Origin: Rhizobiales bacterium GAS188
Lineage (GTDB): Bacteria > Pseudomonadota > Alphaproteobacteria > Rhizobiales > Beijerinckiaceae
Length of the DNA stretch: 64,000 nt
NCBI GenBank assembly: GCA_900104855.1
Contig: FNSS01000001.1
Location: 3,906,001 to 3,970,000, forward strand
Reading direction: 5' to 3'
The notes under the pieces were generated by a model. The model was not told the DNA's origin and ran no database searches. It saw only the letters and a program-made list of their open reading frames with translations. A program made the position numbers and the translations under genes. Below, piece by piece: positions 48,767 through 59,102 of this stretch (position 1 is the stretch's first letter; each line of letters opens with the position of its first letter).

Positions 48767-49608
48767 GCGCCGCGACCCTGCTCGACAGCCGCGCCTTGCG
48801 CCATCCGAGCTTCGCGATCGGCCTCGTGCTCGTCCTGCTTCTGGTGGTGATGGCCGCCCTGTCGCTCATCTGGACGCCCTGGCCGGCAGGCGAGATGGAC
48901 ATCCCCCATAAGCTCGCTCTGCCCTCGGCCGCGCATTGGTTCGGCACCGACTCGCTGGGTCGCGACGTTGCCTCGCTGATCATGGCGGGCGCCCGCAACT
49001 CCATCCTGGTCGGGGTGATCGCGGTGGCGATCGGCCTCGTCATCGGCACCGCGGTCGGCACGCTCGCGGCGGCCGCCAAGGGCTGGGTCGAGGAAGTGGC
49101 GATGCGGCTTTCCGATTTCACATTCGCCTTTCCGGCCATCCTCTCGGCCATCATGCTGACGGCGCTGTTCGGGCCGGGCATCGTCAATTCCATCATCGCC
49201 ATCGGCATCTTCAACGTGCCGGTCTTCGCGCGCGTCACGCGCGCCTCGGCGAACGCCGTATGGACGCGCGAGTACATCCTGGCGGCCCGCGTCGCCGGCA
49301 AGGACCGGCTGCAGATCACGCTCGAGCATGTGCTGCCCAATATCCTGCCCGTGATCATCGTGCAGGCGACCATCCAGTTCGCGACCGCGATCCTGGCGGA
49401 AGCAGCACTTTCCTATCTCGGGCTCGGCACCCAGCCGCCTCAGGCCTCCTGGGGCCGCATGCTCAACGAGGCGCAGATGCTCATGTTCCAGGCGCCGCGG
49501 CTCGCCATCTATCCCGGCATCGCCATCGCGCTCTCGGTGCTCGGCCTCAACCTCCTGGGCGACGGCCTGCGCGACCTCCTCGATCCGCGCTTGTCGCGCC
49601 GGCGCTAG
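48763..49608 (+). CDS. Dpp/Opp-type ABC transporter permease (DppC-like)
   Basis: 281 residues with five or six transmembrane helices. DppC marks are FGTDSLGRDVASLIMAGARNSILVG and the EAA loop ILAARVAGKDRLQITLEHVLPNILPVIIV. The C-terminus ALSVLGLNLLGDGLRDLLDPRL is a family signature. It starts inside the previous stop codon and pairs with DppB to form the pore. The DppD-like ATPase gene follows within about 40 bp. Confidence 0.9.
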   Translation: MSAATLLDSRALRHPSFAIGLVLVLLLVVMAALSLIWTPWPAGEMDIPHKLALPSAAHWFGTDSLGRDVASLIMAGARNSILVGVIAVAIGLVIGTAVGTLAAAAKGWVEEVAMRLSDFTFAFPAILSAIMLTALFGPGIVNSIIAIGIFNVPVFARVTRASANAVWTREYILAARVAGKDRLQITLEHVLPNILPVIIVQATIQFATAILAEAALSYLGLGTQPPQASWGRMLNEAQMLMFQAPRLAIYPGIAIALSVLGLNLLGDGLRDLLDPRLSRRR

Positions 49609-49645
49609 CCCCGAGACCCATCCATGACCGGTGATCATCCCCAGC

Positions 49646-50623
49646 ATGCCGCTCCTTGAAGTCGACAACCTGACGGTGACGTTGAGCACCGCGCGCGGGC
49701 CCGCCAAGGCAGTGCGCGGCGTGAATTTCAGCCTCGATCGCGGCGAGACGCTCGGCCTCGTCGGTGAATCGGGTTGCGGCAAATCGATGACGGCGCTCGC
49801 CATCCTCGGCCTGCTGCCGGAAGGCGCGCAAGTGACGGGGCGGGTCGGCTTCGACGGGCGCGATCTCCTCGGCCTCGATGAGAAGGCGTTGTGCCGGGTG
49901 CGCGGCGATCGCATCGGCGTCGTCTTTCAGGAGCCGATGACGGCGCTCAACCCGCTGCACACGATCGGCCGCCAGGTCGCCGAGACCTTGACGTTGCATC
50001 GGGGCATGACGGCGGGAGCCGCGCGTGCCGAAGTCATCCGCCTCCTCGATCGCGTCGGCATTCCGCAGGCGGCCTCGCGGGTCGATGCCTATCCGCACCA
50101 ATTCTCGGGCGGGCAGCGCCAGCGCGTCACCATCGCCATCGCGCTCGCCTGCGGGCCGGACCTCCTGATCGCCGATGAGCCGACGACCGCGCTCGACGTC
50201 ACCATCCAGCGCCAGATCCTCGACTTGATCGCGGGCCTCGTCGAGGAGGACGGGATGGCGCTGCTGCTGGTCTCGCATGATCTCGGTGTGATCGCCGAGA
50301 ATGTCGAGCGCATGCTGGTCATGTATGGCGGCACCATCGTCGAGAACGGCGCGACCGAGGCTGTGTTCGCCAGACCCTCCCATCCCTATACGCGCGGCCT
50401 GTTCGGCGCGCGGCCGCGCCTCGGGGGAGGGCGCGGCGCCAAGCTCACGACCATCAGCGGCACGGTGCCGGAGCTTGCCGACTTGCCGCCGGGCTGTCCT
50501 TTCGCCGGGCGTTGCCCCTTGACCATCGAGGCCTGCAGCGCGGCGCTGCCACCGCAAACCCCGCTCGCGCCCGATCACGGGGCTCGCTGCATCCGGCTCG
50601 ACGCCGTACCGGAGGCCGCATGA
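49646..50623 (+). CDS. Dpp/Opp-type ABC transporter ATPase (DppD-like)
   Basis: 325 residues from ATG 49646; GTG 49631 five codons earlier is an alternative and neither has a strong ribosome site. Walker A GESGCGKS, signature [15 protein letters not shown], Walker [13 protein letters not shown] and the switch His in VSHDLGV are all intact. The C-terminal oligopeptide domain with a Cys cluster ([20 protein letters not shown]) is of the type that can hold an iron-sulfur cluster. It overlaps the next ATPase gene by 4 bp and powers the importer with it. Confidence 0.9.
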   Translation: MPLLEVDNLTVTLSTARGPAKAVRGVNFSLDRGETLGLVGESGCGKSMTALAILGLLPEGAQVTGRVGFDGRDLLGLDEKALCRVRGDRIGVVFQEPMTALNPLHTIGRQVAETLTLHRGMTAGAARAEVIRLLDRVGIPQAASRVDAYPHQFSGGQRQRVTIAIALACGPDLLIADEPTTALDVTIQRQILDLIAGLVEEDGMALLLVSHDLGVIAENVERMLVMYGGTIVENGATEAVFARPSHPYTRGLFGARPRLGGGRGAKLTTISGTVPELADLPPGCPFAGRCPLTIEACSAALPPQTPLAPDHGARCIRLDAVPEAA

Positions 50624-51627
50624 ACGCCCCGCTTCTCCAGGTCGAGAACCTTCTCGAGATCAAGGACCTCGTCAAAAATTATGCGCTGCCGCGCGAGAGC
50701 CTGCTGCGCCGACCTGAGAAAATCACGGCGCTCGCCGGCGTCAGCCTGACGGTCACGGCCGGCAGGAGCCTCGGCATCGTCGGCGAATCGGGGTCGGGCA
50801 AATCGACCATGGCGCGCATCGCCATGGCGCTCGAGCAGCCGAGCTCGGGAGCCGTCCGTTTCGAGGGCCGGGACTTCGCGACCCTGACGCGCGCGGAGCT
50901 GAAGCTGCTGCGGCGCAACCTGCAGATGGTGTTTCAGGACCCCTACGGCTCGCTCGATCCGCGCCGCTCCGTCGAATGGATCGTCGCCGAGCCGCTCTCG
51001 ATGCAGAAGGGGACACGGGCGCAGACGCGGGACGCGGTCGCTGCAGCCCTCGCCTCGGTCGGGCTGCGGCCGGCCGATGCCGGCAAGTTCCCGCACGAAT
51101 TCTCGGGCGGCCAACGCCAGCGCATCGCCATCGCGCGCGCCCTGATCACCAAGCCGCGGCTGATCGTCGCCGACGAGCCGGTGAGCGCGCTCGACGTCTC
51201 CGTCCAGGCGCAAGTGCTGAACCTGCTGCACGACCTGCAGCGCGATTTCGGCGTGACCTTCCTGCTGATCAGCCATGACCTCGCGGTGGTCGACCATGTC
51301 TGCGATTGGGTGGCCGTCATGTATCGCGGCCGCATCGTCGAGGAGGGACCGCCGGAGGCGCTGTTCCGGGCCGCCGCCCATCCCTATACGCGGGCCCTGA
51401 TCGAGGCGATGCCGAAGCCTATCCCGGAGCGCAGGCGCGAGCGGGCAGCGTCTCTCGCCGCTCCGGCGCGTCCCCCGTCCCCCGGCGGATGCCCCTATGC
51501 GGAACGCTGCACGCGAGCCGAGGCGCGCTGCCTCGCCGAGCCGCCGGCGCTGCGCGATATCGGTGATGGCCGGCGCGCCGCCTGCCATTTCGCCGAAGCC
51601 GTGATGGTGCTGCCACCGCCGCAGTGA
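50620..51627 (+). CDS. Dpp/Opp-type ABC transporter ATPase (DppF-like)
   Basis: 335 residues from ATG 50620, overlapping the previous stop (ATGA). Walker A GESGSGKSTMARI, Q-loop MVFQDPYGSLDPRRS, signature [15 protein letters not shown], Walker B LIVADEPVSALD and switch His LISHDLAVV. The C-terminal Cys set (PGGCPYAERCTRAEARC) matches the oligopeptide-type domain. Last gene of the operon; the convergent TadG-like gene ends about 57 bp beyond. Confidence 0.9.
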   Translation: MNAPLLQVENLLEIKDLVKNYALPRESLLRRPEKITALAGVSLTVTAGRSLGIVGESGSGKSTMARIAMALEQPSSGAVRFEGRDFATLTRAELKLLRRNLQMVFQDPYGSLDPRRSVEWIVAEPLSMQKGTRAQTRDAVAAALASVGLRPADAGKFPHEFSGGQRQRIAIARALITKPRLIVADEPVSALDVSVQAQVLNLLHDLQRDFGVTFLLISHDLAVVDHVCDWVAVMYRGRIVEEGPPEALFRAAAHPYTRALIEAMPKPIPERRRERAASLAAPARPPSPGGCPYAERCTRAEARCLAEPPALRDIGDGRRAACHFAEAVMVLPPPQ

Positions 51628-51684
51628 CGCTGCCGCCGCAGGGGGAGGTAGCGCCAGTCGCTGCAGCTCATCCCTGCAACTTGC

Positions 51685-53388
51685 TCAGTTGACCAGCACC
51701 GCCCCGTCGCAGCGCACGCCGCTGACCCAGGTATCGGCCTGCCCCAGGCCGACGCCGAGCGTGCCCAGCAGACCGGCGAGCAACTGGTCGACGGGGCTGA
51801 CGGCTCCGGCCAGGATGCCGCTGACCGCCCCTGTCAGCCCGCCCGGCAAACCGATGCCGAGCCCGATGACGTTCACGTTGAGCTGCAGATTGCCGATCAG
51901 GCTGCTCAGCAGGGAGGACAGGAAATCCGTCGTCGACGTCGTCTGCTTGGTGGCGCTCTGGATCTGGCTGTAGGTGAAGGTCACCGGCGTCGGCGACAGG
52001 TTGGAGATGCTGGCATTGGCGAGGCCGCTGATCGTCGCCAGCGGCGGCAGGTTGACGAGCGTTGCCGGCCCGGGATGGGGCGAGGTCGTGAAATTGGCCA
52101 TGTCGGCATCCGAGACCGCGCCGATCCAGGCCGTGACGATGCCGGGTGTGACGCCGAGCGTCACGGTCGAGGTGGCGATGTTCGGGCGCCCGCAGGTGAT
52201 GTTGTTCAAGGTCGCGGTGCCGGAAGCGATCTCGATATAGATCGGCACATTGACCACCGCTATGGATCCGCTGCCGGCGAGCTGAACCTGAAGCAGGAGG
52301 CGCGTCTGCGCCGTGTGCACGCTTGCGCCCTGGAAGCCGACGGTCGCCCAGCTCGTGCCGACCGGCATCTCGCCGATGGTCACTTTCAGCGTTGCGCTGA
52401 GGATGCCGGGCACCGCGGCGCCGAGATTGAGCGCCACCTGATGCGTGCCGTTCGAAATCTGGGCGACGGCGGAGAGAAGGTCGAGCGCCGATACCGATTG
52501 GGCGACGAGCGCCGGCGTGCCGACCGGCTTGTTCCCCAGCGGCCCGAAGGAGATCAACTGGTTGAGCTGCATGGTGGCGGAACTCGACGACATGCTGCCG
52601 GCGATCGAGGTGAGCGCGCTGACCGTCGTCGCATTCCCTCCGGGGGCTGCCCGTGACGCATCGATCATCGCGCCGATGACGTCGGTCGCCTTCACATTGG
52701 TGGCGATGAGGCTGTTATAGGTGACGCCGGTGAGGTTGATCCTCGTCGCCAGCGCGTTCGAGAAGCTCAGGAGATCGATCTGGGTGGATATGAGGGATTG
52801 GAAATCCATCGCCGAAAGCGACAGATTGGATCCCAATAGCCCGCCGAGCAGGCTGTTGAGGAGCCCGCCATTGACCTGCAGCAGCCGTGAGCCGATGGCG
52901 AAGGAGGCGTAGGCGGAAGAGGCGGCGATCGCCTGCGAGGACAGCGTCACATTGCCCGAGACGCCGGAGTTCGAGGCCTGCGCCGAGCTCGGGAACATAC
53001 GGCCGAAGATCATCGGCGTCGTCGTCTGCAGGCTGACCCGGACCGCATTGGCGGTCGGCCCCGCATTCGGTGTGAAGCGCTGGCTCGCGGCGATCGCCGG
53101 ATTGGCGACGTACGTGCCGAGCTCGAGCTTCTGCAATGTCGGCGCGCCATAGGAATTGGCACCCAGCGTCGCCACCGCCGCCGCATTGGCACGGGTCAGA
53201 TCGCTCGCTGCCGAGATGGCCGCGAGGTCATTGGCGGTCTGCAGCCTGCGCTTCTGGTAGTAGAAGCTGCCGACGTCGACGCCGAAGGCGCCCATCGCGA
53301 AGATTACGAAGCTTGCTACCGAGACGATGATCGCGGTGTTGCCGCGGTCGTTCCTGATGAACTTGCCGAGCTCTTTGCGGAGGGACAT
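51685..53388 (-). CDS. TadG-like pilus assembly protein (putative Flp pilus-associated)
   Basis: 567 residues from ATG 53388 with GGGAG seven bases upstream. The N-terminus RNDRGNTAIIVSVASFVIF is the TadG/TadE-type single helix, followed by GAFGVDVGSFYYQKRRLQTANDLAAISAAS. The rest is a long Ser/Thr/Ala/Gly-rich extracytoplasmic domain with few Cys. TadG proteins are linked to tight-adherence (Flp) pili. The TadE-like gene lies 23 bp upstream; no other tad genes are in the window. Longer open codons upstream overlap tadE in another frame and were ignored. Confidence 0.75.
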   Translation of the reverse strand: MSLRKELGKFIRNDRGNTAIIVSVASFVIFAMGAFGVDVGSFYYQKRRLQTANDLAAISAASDLTRANAAAVATLGANSYGAPTLQKLELGTYVANPAIAASQRFTPNAGPTANAVRVSLQTTTPMIFGRMFPSSAQASNSGVSGNVTLSSQAIAASSAYASFAIGSRLLQVNGGLLNSLLGGLLGSNLSLSAMDFQSLISTQIDLLSFSNALATRINLTGVTYNSLIATNVKATDVIGAMIDASRAAPGGNATTVSALTSIAGSMSSSSATMQLNQLISFGPLGNKPVGTPALVAQSVSALDLLSAVAQISNGTHQVALNLGAAVPGILSATLKVTIGEMPVGTSWATVGFQGASVHTAQTRLLLQVQLAGSGSIAVVNVPIYIEIASGTATLNNITCGRPNIATSTVTLGVTPGIVTAWIGAVSDADMANFTTSPHPGPATLVNLPPLATISGLANASISNLSPTPVTFTYSQIQSATKQTTSTTDFLSSLLSSLIGNLQLNVNVIGLGIGLPGGLTGAVSGILAGAVSPVDQLLAGLLGTLGVGLGQADTWVSGVRCDGAVLVN

Positions 53389-53411
53389 CGAAAAACTCCC
53401 GGTGATGGGGC

Positions 53412-53852
53412 TCAATAGCCTCCGAACTGTACCACGGCGCTGCGCGAGACGAGCGGCGCCGGCATCGGCGCAAATTTTGCCAGCTGATACACGAAGGAGT
53501 TCGACATGTTGTAGTTCACCGTCACCTGATAGGCCGTCGCCGGGTTGCCGGTGGATTGGGCCGCGATCGTCAGCTTGGTCGGGTCGATGAACGCATAGGA
53601 GCCGGCATTGGCCTGCACGAAGGTTTGCGCCAGCTGCGAGCGCTCCTGATCGGTCAGCCCTCCGACCGAGGCGCGAGCCGCCTCCGAAGCTAGCTCCTGC
53701 ACGCCGTGATATGTGCCCAATAATGTGCCGTAGCAAATAATTCCGAAGATAAGAGCAAATAAAATCGGAGCCACGAGTGCGAATTCGACGGCCGATGTGC
53801 CATCGTCTTTGGAGGTATATCCGAGCATATACTTCGACACCTGCTTGCACAT
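53412..53852 (-). CDS. TadE-like pseudopilin
   Basis: 146 residues from ATG 53852 (ATG 53828 also possible). After a short basic head, DDGTSAVEFALVAPILFALIFGIICYG is the TadE motif: the Glu of SAVEFALVAP begins the hydrophobic helix, as in pseudopilins processed by the TadV peptidase. The remaining C-terminal domain is small. It is cotranscribed with the TadG-like gene and is divergent from mutS. The AT-rich stretch at about 53868-53900 may hold its promoter. Confidence 0.8.
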   Translation of the reverse strand: MCKQVSKYMLGYTSKDDGTSAVEFALVAPILFALIFGIICYGTLLGTYHGVQELASEAARASVGGLTDQERSQLAQTFVQANAGSYAFIDPTKLTIAAQSTGNPATAYQVTVNYNMSNSFVYQLAKFAPMPAPLVSRSAVVQFGGY

Positions 53853-54115
53853 GGTCGCAGCATAGAGCCCACCTGTTAATGTTCTCTTAATAATTCGTGC
53901 GTGAGTTGCAAATCTTGTCGGCGTGCAACCGCAGCTCGACGCGCGAATACGCGTTTGCAACCGATCTTGGCACGAGCGGGACGCGGCCTGCCGCGACGCT
54001 CGGCCCGTCGCCATTACGGCGGTTATCGGCGTGATGCCTCCAGCTTTCCGTGGATCGGCGGGGATTTCGCCGGAAAAGGCGCTGGCTGCGCGTCTTGCGC
54101 CTGCTAGAAGGAGAC

Positions 54116-56842
54116 ATGCACGCGCCGAGCTCCTCGACCTCGCCCCCGCCGAAATCCGACCATGTGACGCCGGTCATGGCGCAATTCGTCGAGATCAAGG
54201 CCGCCAATCCCGATTGCCTGCTTTTCTATCGGATGGGCGATTTCTACGAGCTGTTCTTCGAAGATGCCGAAATCGCCAGCCGGGCGCTCGGCATCGTCCT
54301 GACCAAGCGCGGCCGCCATCATGGCGTCGACATCCCGATGTGCGGCGTGCCGGTGCATCGGGCCGATGAATATCTGCAGCGGCTGATCGCGCTCGGTCAC
54401 CGCGTGGGGGTTTGCGAGCAGCTCGAGGACCCGGCCGAGGCCCGCAAGCGCGGCTCGAAATCCGTCGTGCGCCGCGATGTGACGCGGCTCGTCACCCCCG
54501 GCACCATCACCGAGGAGGCACTCCTCGATCCGTCGCGCGCCAACACGCTGCTGGCGATCGCGCGGGTGCGCGCCTCTGATGGAGGGTGGGTTTTCGGGCT
54601 CGCCGCCCTCGACATCTCGACAGGGTCTTTCGCTCTGAGCGAGGCCGGCCCTGAGGGGCTCGCAGCCGAGATCGCCCGCTTCGACCCGCGCGAGATCATC
54701 CTGCCTGAAACGGTCCATGAGGATCCGGAACTCGCCTCCTTATGGAGCGAGCTGCGTGCGCCGATCGTGCCGCAGGCGCGCGAGGGCCTGGATGCCGGCA
54801 CCGCCGCGTCCCGGCTCGCGGCCTATTTCGAGGTGGCCTCGGTCGAGGCTTTCGGCCAGTTCTCGCGCGCCGAGCTCGCTGCCGGCGGCGGCGCCATCGC
54901 CTATGTGGAGCGCACCCAGCGCGGCGCGAGGCCCCCCCTGTCGATCCCGGTCCGGGAGGGGAAGGTCGGCGTGATGCGCATCGACGCGGCGACCCGCGCC
55001 AATCTCGAGCTCGCCCGCACGCTTAACGGCGAGCGCGCCGGCTGCCTCCTCTCGGTCATCGACCGCAGCGCCACGGGTGCGGGAGCGCGCCTGCTTGCCG
55101 AGCGGCTGGCGAGCCCGTTGATCGATCCCGCGGCGATCGATGTGCGGCTCGATGCGGTTGCTTATCTGGTCGAGCGGCCGGAGCTGCGGGCCGATATCCG
55201 CGTCCAGCTGCGGCGCATCCCCGACATGCTGCGCGCCGTGACGCGGCTGTCGCTGGACCGGGGCGGGCCGCGCGACATGGCCGCCATCGGCCAGGCGCTC
55301 GATGCGGCGCATGCGCTGTCGCGGATGCTGGCGGGATCCGGCCTCGCGGGGAGCGCTGAGCTCGAGGCCGCCCAACAGGCGACGGCGGGCGCCGAGCTTG
55401 CGCTCACCCGCGACATCGAAGCGGCGCTCGCCGAGGAGCTGCCGCTCTTGAAGCGGGATGGCGGCTTCGTCCGCGAAGGCTATGACGCTTCGCTCGACGA
55501 GATCCGGGCCTTGCGCGACGAGAGCCGCCGCGTCATCGCAGCCCTGCAGGCCCGCTACGCGCAGGAAACCGATTGCCGCACGCTGCGCGTCAAGCACAAC
55601 AACATGCTCGGCTTCTTCGTCGAGGTGCCGCAGGCCGCGGGCGAGCGCTTCCTCAAGGAGCCGCTGGCGCGGATCTTCGCGCATCGCCAGACCATGGCCG
55701 GCGCCATGCGCTTCTCGACCGTCGAGCTCGGCGAGCTCGAAAGCAAGATCGCCTCGGCGGCCGACAAGGCCTTGTCGATCGAGCTCACCATCTTCGACAG
55801 GCTCAACGCCGGGATCGCGGCAGTGCGCCCTACGATCGAGGCCGTGGCGCATGGCATCGCCATCATCGACGTGGCGGCAGCCCTGGCCGATCTCGCGGCC
55901 GATCTCGGCTGGGTGCGCCCCGTCGTCGATAACGGCCTCGGCTTCGAGATCTCGGGCGGGCGCCATCCCGTGGTCGAGGCCGCTTTGCGGCGCGACGGCA
56001 AGAGCTTCGTCTCGAATGGCTGCGACCTGTCCCCGCCGCCCGGCGAGGCGACGGGGCGCATCGCCATCGTCACCGGCCCCAACATGGCCGGCAAATCTAC
56101 TTATCTGCGCCAGAACGCGCTGATCGCCGTGCTGGCTCAGAGCGGCTCCTACGTGCCGGCCGAGACGGTCAGATTCGGCGTCGTCGATCGGCTGTTCTCG
56201 CGCGTCGGCGCGGCTGATGACCTGGCGCGCGGGCGTTCGACCTTCATGGTCGAGATGATCGAGACCGCGGCCATCCTCAACCAGGCCTCGGAGCGTTCCC
56301 TCGTGATCCTCGACGAGATCGGGCGCGGCACCGCGACCTTCGATGGTTTGTCGATCGCCTGGGCGACGCTCGAGCATCTGCATGAGAGCAATCGCTGCCG
56401 CGCTTTGTTCGCCACGCATTTCCACGAATTGACGGCGCTGGTGAGCCGGCTGCCGCGGCTCATCAATCTCACCAGCCGGGTGCGCGAATGGCGCGGCGAT
56501 GTGGTGTTCCTGCATGAGGTGGTGGCCGGCGCCGCCGATCGCAGCTACGGCGTGCAGGTGGCGCGGCTCGCCGGGCTGCCGGCCTCGGTGATCGCGCGGT
56601 CGAAGGCGATCCTCGCCGGTCTCGAACGCACCGAGCGCGAGAAGCCCGCCGCCAGGCTCATCGAGGAATTGCCGCTCTTCGCGGCTGCGGCAGCACCACA
56701 GCCGGCCGCAAGGGAGCCGCCGGCCGAGGCCCATGACGCGCTGCGCGAGGCACTCGCCGGCGTCAATCCGGACGAGCTCACGCCGCGCGAAGCGCTGGAC
56801 GTGCTCTATCGCCTGAAAGCGGCGGCTGCCGGAAAAGGCTGA
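54116..56842 (+). CDS. mutS: DNA mismatch repair protein MutS
   Basis: 908 residues from ATG 54116, which has a strong AAGGAGA site six bases before; upstream in-frame codons were rejected. MutS binds mismatches and recruits MutL. The mismatch-wedge motif Phe43-Tyr44-Glu45 lies in [13 protein letters not shown], Walker [10 protein letters not shown] at 654-662, and [14 protein letters not shown] is the ATPase Walker [11 protein letters not shown] is the conserved switch region. The Ala/Pro-rich C-terminal tail resembles that of other alphaproteobacteria. A family-1 repeat follows the stop. Confidence 0.97.
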   Translation: MHAPSSSTSPPPKSDHVTPVMAQFVEIKAANPDCLLFYRMGDFYELFFEDAEIASRALGIVLTKRGRHHGVDIPMCGVPVHRADEYLQRLIALGHRVGVCEQLEDPAEARKRGSKSVVRRDVTRLVTPGTITEEALLDPSRANTLLAIARVRASDGGWVFGLAALDISTGSFALSEAGPEGLAAEIARFDPREIILPETVHEDPELASLWSELRAPIVPQAREGLDAGTAASRLAAYFEVASVEAFGQFSRAELAAGGGAIAYVERTQRGARPPLSIPVREGKVGVMRIDAATRANLELARTLNGERAGCLLSVIDRSATGAGARLLAERLASPLIDPAAIDVRLDAVAYLVERPELRADIRVQLRRIPDMLRAVTRLSLDRGGPRDMAAIGQALDAAHALSRMLAGSGLAGSAELEAAQQATAGAELALTRDIEAALAEELPLLKRDGGFVREGYDASLDEIRALRDESRRVIAALQARYAQETDCRTLRVKHNNMLGFFVEVPQAAGERFLKEPLARIFAHRQTMAGAMRFSTVELGELESKIASAADKALSIELTIFDRLNAGIAAVRPTIEAVAHGIAIIDVAAALADLAADLGWVRPVVDNGLGFEISGGRHPVVEAALRRDGKSFVSNGCDLSPPPGEATGRIAIVTGPNMAGKSTYLRQNALIAVLAQSGSYVPAETVRFGVVDRLFSRVGAADDLARGRSTFMVEMIETAAILNQASERSLVILDEIGRGTATFDGLSIAWATLEHLHESNRCRALFATHFHELTALVSRLPRLINLTSRVREWRGDVVFLHEVVAGAADRSYGVQVARLAGLPASVIARSKAILAGLERTEREKPAARLIEELPLFAAAAAPQPAAREPPAEAHDALREALAGVNPDELTPREALDVLYRLKAAAAGKG

Positions 56843-56857
56843 GGGCGGCGGAGCGCG

Positions 56858-56947
56858 CTGGGACCGCGGGCGTCCCGCCGGCACTTACGAACGGCGAGGT
56901 CGGCACGGTCGGGCAGAAGGGCGACCGAGACGGTCGCGGTCCCAGGG
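56858..56947. repeat. Dispersed palindromic repeat, family 1, full copy after mutS
   Basis: Left arm ctgggaccgcgggcgtcccg and right arm gaccgagacggtcgcggtcc pair at the ends. Starts 16 bp after the mutS stop, a position fitting an mRNA end. Confidence 0.8.
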
Positions 56948-57043
56948 CGTCACTTGGGACGAACCGTTGGTTCCACAGTGGACGCTTCCGAGCTTGCCCG
57001 GTAACAGTCTCATGGAAGGCTGATCGCTCGGGAAGCAACGGGG

Positions 57044-57418
57044 ATGGAAGATCGGTTCCTTAAGCGTCTGCGAAAGAAATCCCGGAAAGGCTTGCGGGGT
57101 TGGCCAATTGCGACGATTGCGTTCTACGGTCCGAACCTGAGCCAGGCGACGAAGGTCGCTGTTGGCATCATCCTATCCGAGAATGCAGAGCCGGAGATGC
57201 GCGACTGGAAAGTGGACCGCGGCGACATTCGTGCCGACCCCGTAGTCGCCCGCGAGATATTGGAATTTATGGAGAAGCATGGAGCGCTATCGGTCGCGAT
57301 GACCGACGGAATCATCGGTTGCCCGCATCAGGAGGGCATCGACTACGAAGGCGAATGGTGTCCGGTTTGCGAGTTCTGGCACGGACGAGATCGCTTTACG
57401 GGGAAGAAGGTCCGTTAA
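57044..57418 (+). CDS. Conserved hypothetical protein with Cys/His Zn-site-like motif
   Basis: 124 residues. A very basic head (KRLRKKSRKGLRG) leads into ATIAFYGPNLSQATKVAVGI, REILEFMEKHGALSVAMTDGIIG and then CPHQEGIDYEGEWCPVC followed by FWHGRDRFTG. The Cys-x-His/Cys-x-x-Cys group could hold zinc. I recognise the text as a widespread small proteobacterial family without a known role. It stands alone between mutS and a convergent cupin gene. Confidence 0.65.
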   Translation: MEDRFLKRLRKKSRKGLRGWPIATIAFYGPNLSQATKVAVGIILSENAEPEMRDWKVDRGDIRADPVVAREILEFMEKHGALSVAMTDGIIGCPHQEGIDYEGEWCPVCEFWHGRDRFTGKKVR

Positions 57419-57421
57419 AAG

Positions 57422-57459
57422 AGCGCTTGCCTTCCCGTCATGAGCGACCGCAGATTCGC
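57422..57459. repeat. Short dispersed repeat, copy 1
   Basis: agcgcttgccttcccgtcat followed by gagcgaccgcagattc matches 60038-60074 at about three quarters of positions. Both lie just after a gene end; here it starts 4 bp after the stop of the Cys-rich hypothetical. Confidence 0.4.
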
Positions 57460-57491
57460 CACGGGAATGACGGCGGTCGAACCTTCTACGA

Positions 57492-57815
57492 TTATCCACC
57501 GAAGTCGCGCCTGGCCGGATGATCGACGATGATGACCTGCCCATCGGTGAGGGCTTTGACCGAATGACGGACATTGCTGGGTATGATCGCCACGAACCCA
57601 GCTCGCGCAATTTCGACGACACCGTCGATGGTCACCTCGAGCTCGCCATCGAGCACCTCGTAGACCTCCTCCTCCGGATGGAAATGCTCGTGAATGGAGG
57701 AACCGCGCGTGAAATCGTAATGCGCGAATGTCATGTTCTCCGAGTGGAAATAGCGCCCCTTCCAACCCGGCAGCCGCTCGAAGACCTTCAGGCTGCGCGT
57801 GTCCACAAAGGGCAT
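57492..57815 (-). CDS. Single-domain cupin protein
   Basis: 107 residues. Cupin motif 1 is seen as SIHEHFHPEEEVYEVLDG (two His and a Glu for metal binding) and motif 2 as VAIIPSNVRHSV (Pro and third His). Small cupins bind metal and act as isomerases, dioxygenases or sensors; no specific reaction can be given. It lies alone between a hypothetical gene and a DMT transporter. ATG 57815 is the only sensible start. Confidence 0.85.
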   Translation of the reverse strand: MPFVDTRSLKVFERLPGWKGRYFHSENMTFAHYDFTRGSSIHEHFHPEEEVYEVLDGELEVTIDGVVEIARAGFVAIIPSNVRHSVKALTDGQVIIVDHPARRDFGG

Positions 57816-58014
57816 CGACCGCTCCTTTCAACTTCCGTGGCGCACAGTGCGGCATTCAGCCGAAACAGTGGGTCGGCGGAAGCGCATGATTCCATGACCG
57901 GGTTTCCATAGATCATTCCGCGCGCGAAGGACACGAGTGTCCGTCATGCTCCATGGCCTGAACGCCATCCATCACCCCTCGGATGTCCGACCGCTTTCGA
58001 GTGTCCGGCGCTTC

Positions 58015-58923
58015 TCATGGCGCTGCCCTTCGTCGGTCGCTCGAGTTGATCATGATGATGCCTGCGACGATAAGAAACAGGCCGGTGACCAATGCCGAAG
58101 TGAGCGGCTCGCCGAGCACGATGGCCGAAAAGATGACCCCCGCCACCGGAACCCCGAGAAACCCCATTGAGGTGGTCAGAACGGGCAACTCGCTGGCGAC
58201 GACGAGCGCGCCCCAGAAACAGAAGCCGGTCGCAATAGGACCGTTGAACGCCATGGCGGCCACAAGTTCGCCGGACCAATGGATGCTGTCGAAACGCTCG
58301 AAGGTCATTGCGGCCGGCGCGAGCACGGCTGCGGCGATCAGCATCTGCCACGGCGACAGCTGCAAGGGCCCGGTCGTCCATATGTTCGTGCGCGCCACGA
58401 CGATGGCGACGGCCCATGTCAGCGCAGCCAGCATCAGCAATCCGTTGCCGATGAGGGTCTCTCGTGAGCCCCAGTCGAAGCTGAGCGGGTTGAACAATAC
58501 GATCAAGCCCAACAGGCCGAGCCCCAGCCCTGCTGCCTTGCCCGCGGAAAGCCGTTCGCCTAAAATCAGCAGGCTGGCAGGAGCCAGCCAAAGCGGTGTT
58601 GTGTAGGACAGGATCGCCGAGCGTCCTGCCGCGACATGCTCGAGCGCGAGGTTCATGAGCGCGATTGGAGCCGCCATGTGAAGTATGGCTTCACTGAATA
58701 AAATTTTGGCATCGGCGCGCTTCGGTATGGCCATGCGACCACTGAAGAGCAAGATCATGAATAAAGTGCCGGCACCTATTAGAAATCGTGCCAACGCAAA
58801 GTATAGCGGAGGCATATAGCCGAGGCCGATCTTTATGATCGGCCAGTTCGCGCCCCAGAAGGCGATCACCGCGACAAAAATGGTGAATATCCTGTATGGG
58901 CTCGCCGGCCCTTTCCGAGACAA
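58015..58923 (-). CDS. EamA/DMT superfamily transporter
   Basis: 302 residues starting at TTG 58923; no ATG lies before MPPLYFALARFLIG, which would cut the first helix. Ten transmembrane helices in two EamA repeats (VAVIAFWGANWPIIKIG; LTWAVAIVVARTNIWTTG). It probably exports a metabolite. It is divergent from a LysR-type gene across about 180 bp, the usual arrangement for a LysR-controlled exporter. Start confidence is low because TTG is rare. Confidence 0.82.
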   Translation of the reverse strand: MSRKGPASPYRIFTIFVAVIAFWGANWPIIKIGLGYMPPLYFALARFLIGAGTLFMILLFSGRMAIPKRADAKILFSEAILHMAAPIALMNLALEHVAAGRSAILSYTTPLWLAPASLLILGERLSAGKAAGLGLGLLGLIVLFNPLSFDWGSRETLIGNGLLMLAALTWAVAIVVARTNIWTTGPLQLSPWQMLIAAAVLAPAAMTFERFDSIHWSGELVAAMAFNGPIATGFCFWGALVVASELPVLTTSMGFLGVPVAGVIFSAIVLGEPLTSALVTGLFLIVAGIIMINSSDRRRAAP

Positions 58924-59102
58924 AGCGATGATGCGCCTTTATGCGGCCAAGTCGCTGGCGTGGTTGCCGATCCTCACTGCCGACGCTCCGCTTTGTTGAG
59001 AACACGGCGACCCCTGATGTGTCTCAGGATCGCAATCCTGGCAATGCCGATTAAACTACGGCTCGTGTTGAGATAAATTCACGATTGTTTCGCGGGGCCA
59101 TC

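Noticed and set aside
53400-53850. TadG frame extended 154 codons upstream
   Set aside because: It runs through the TadE gene in another frame and is not protein-like; ATG 53388 has a good ribosome site and the TadG start motif.
58691-59005. ATG-started frame overlapping the DMT transporter start
   Set aside because: It is in another frame, its translation is His/Arg-rich, and it lacks transmembrane text; the TTG-started frame gives a complete first helix.
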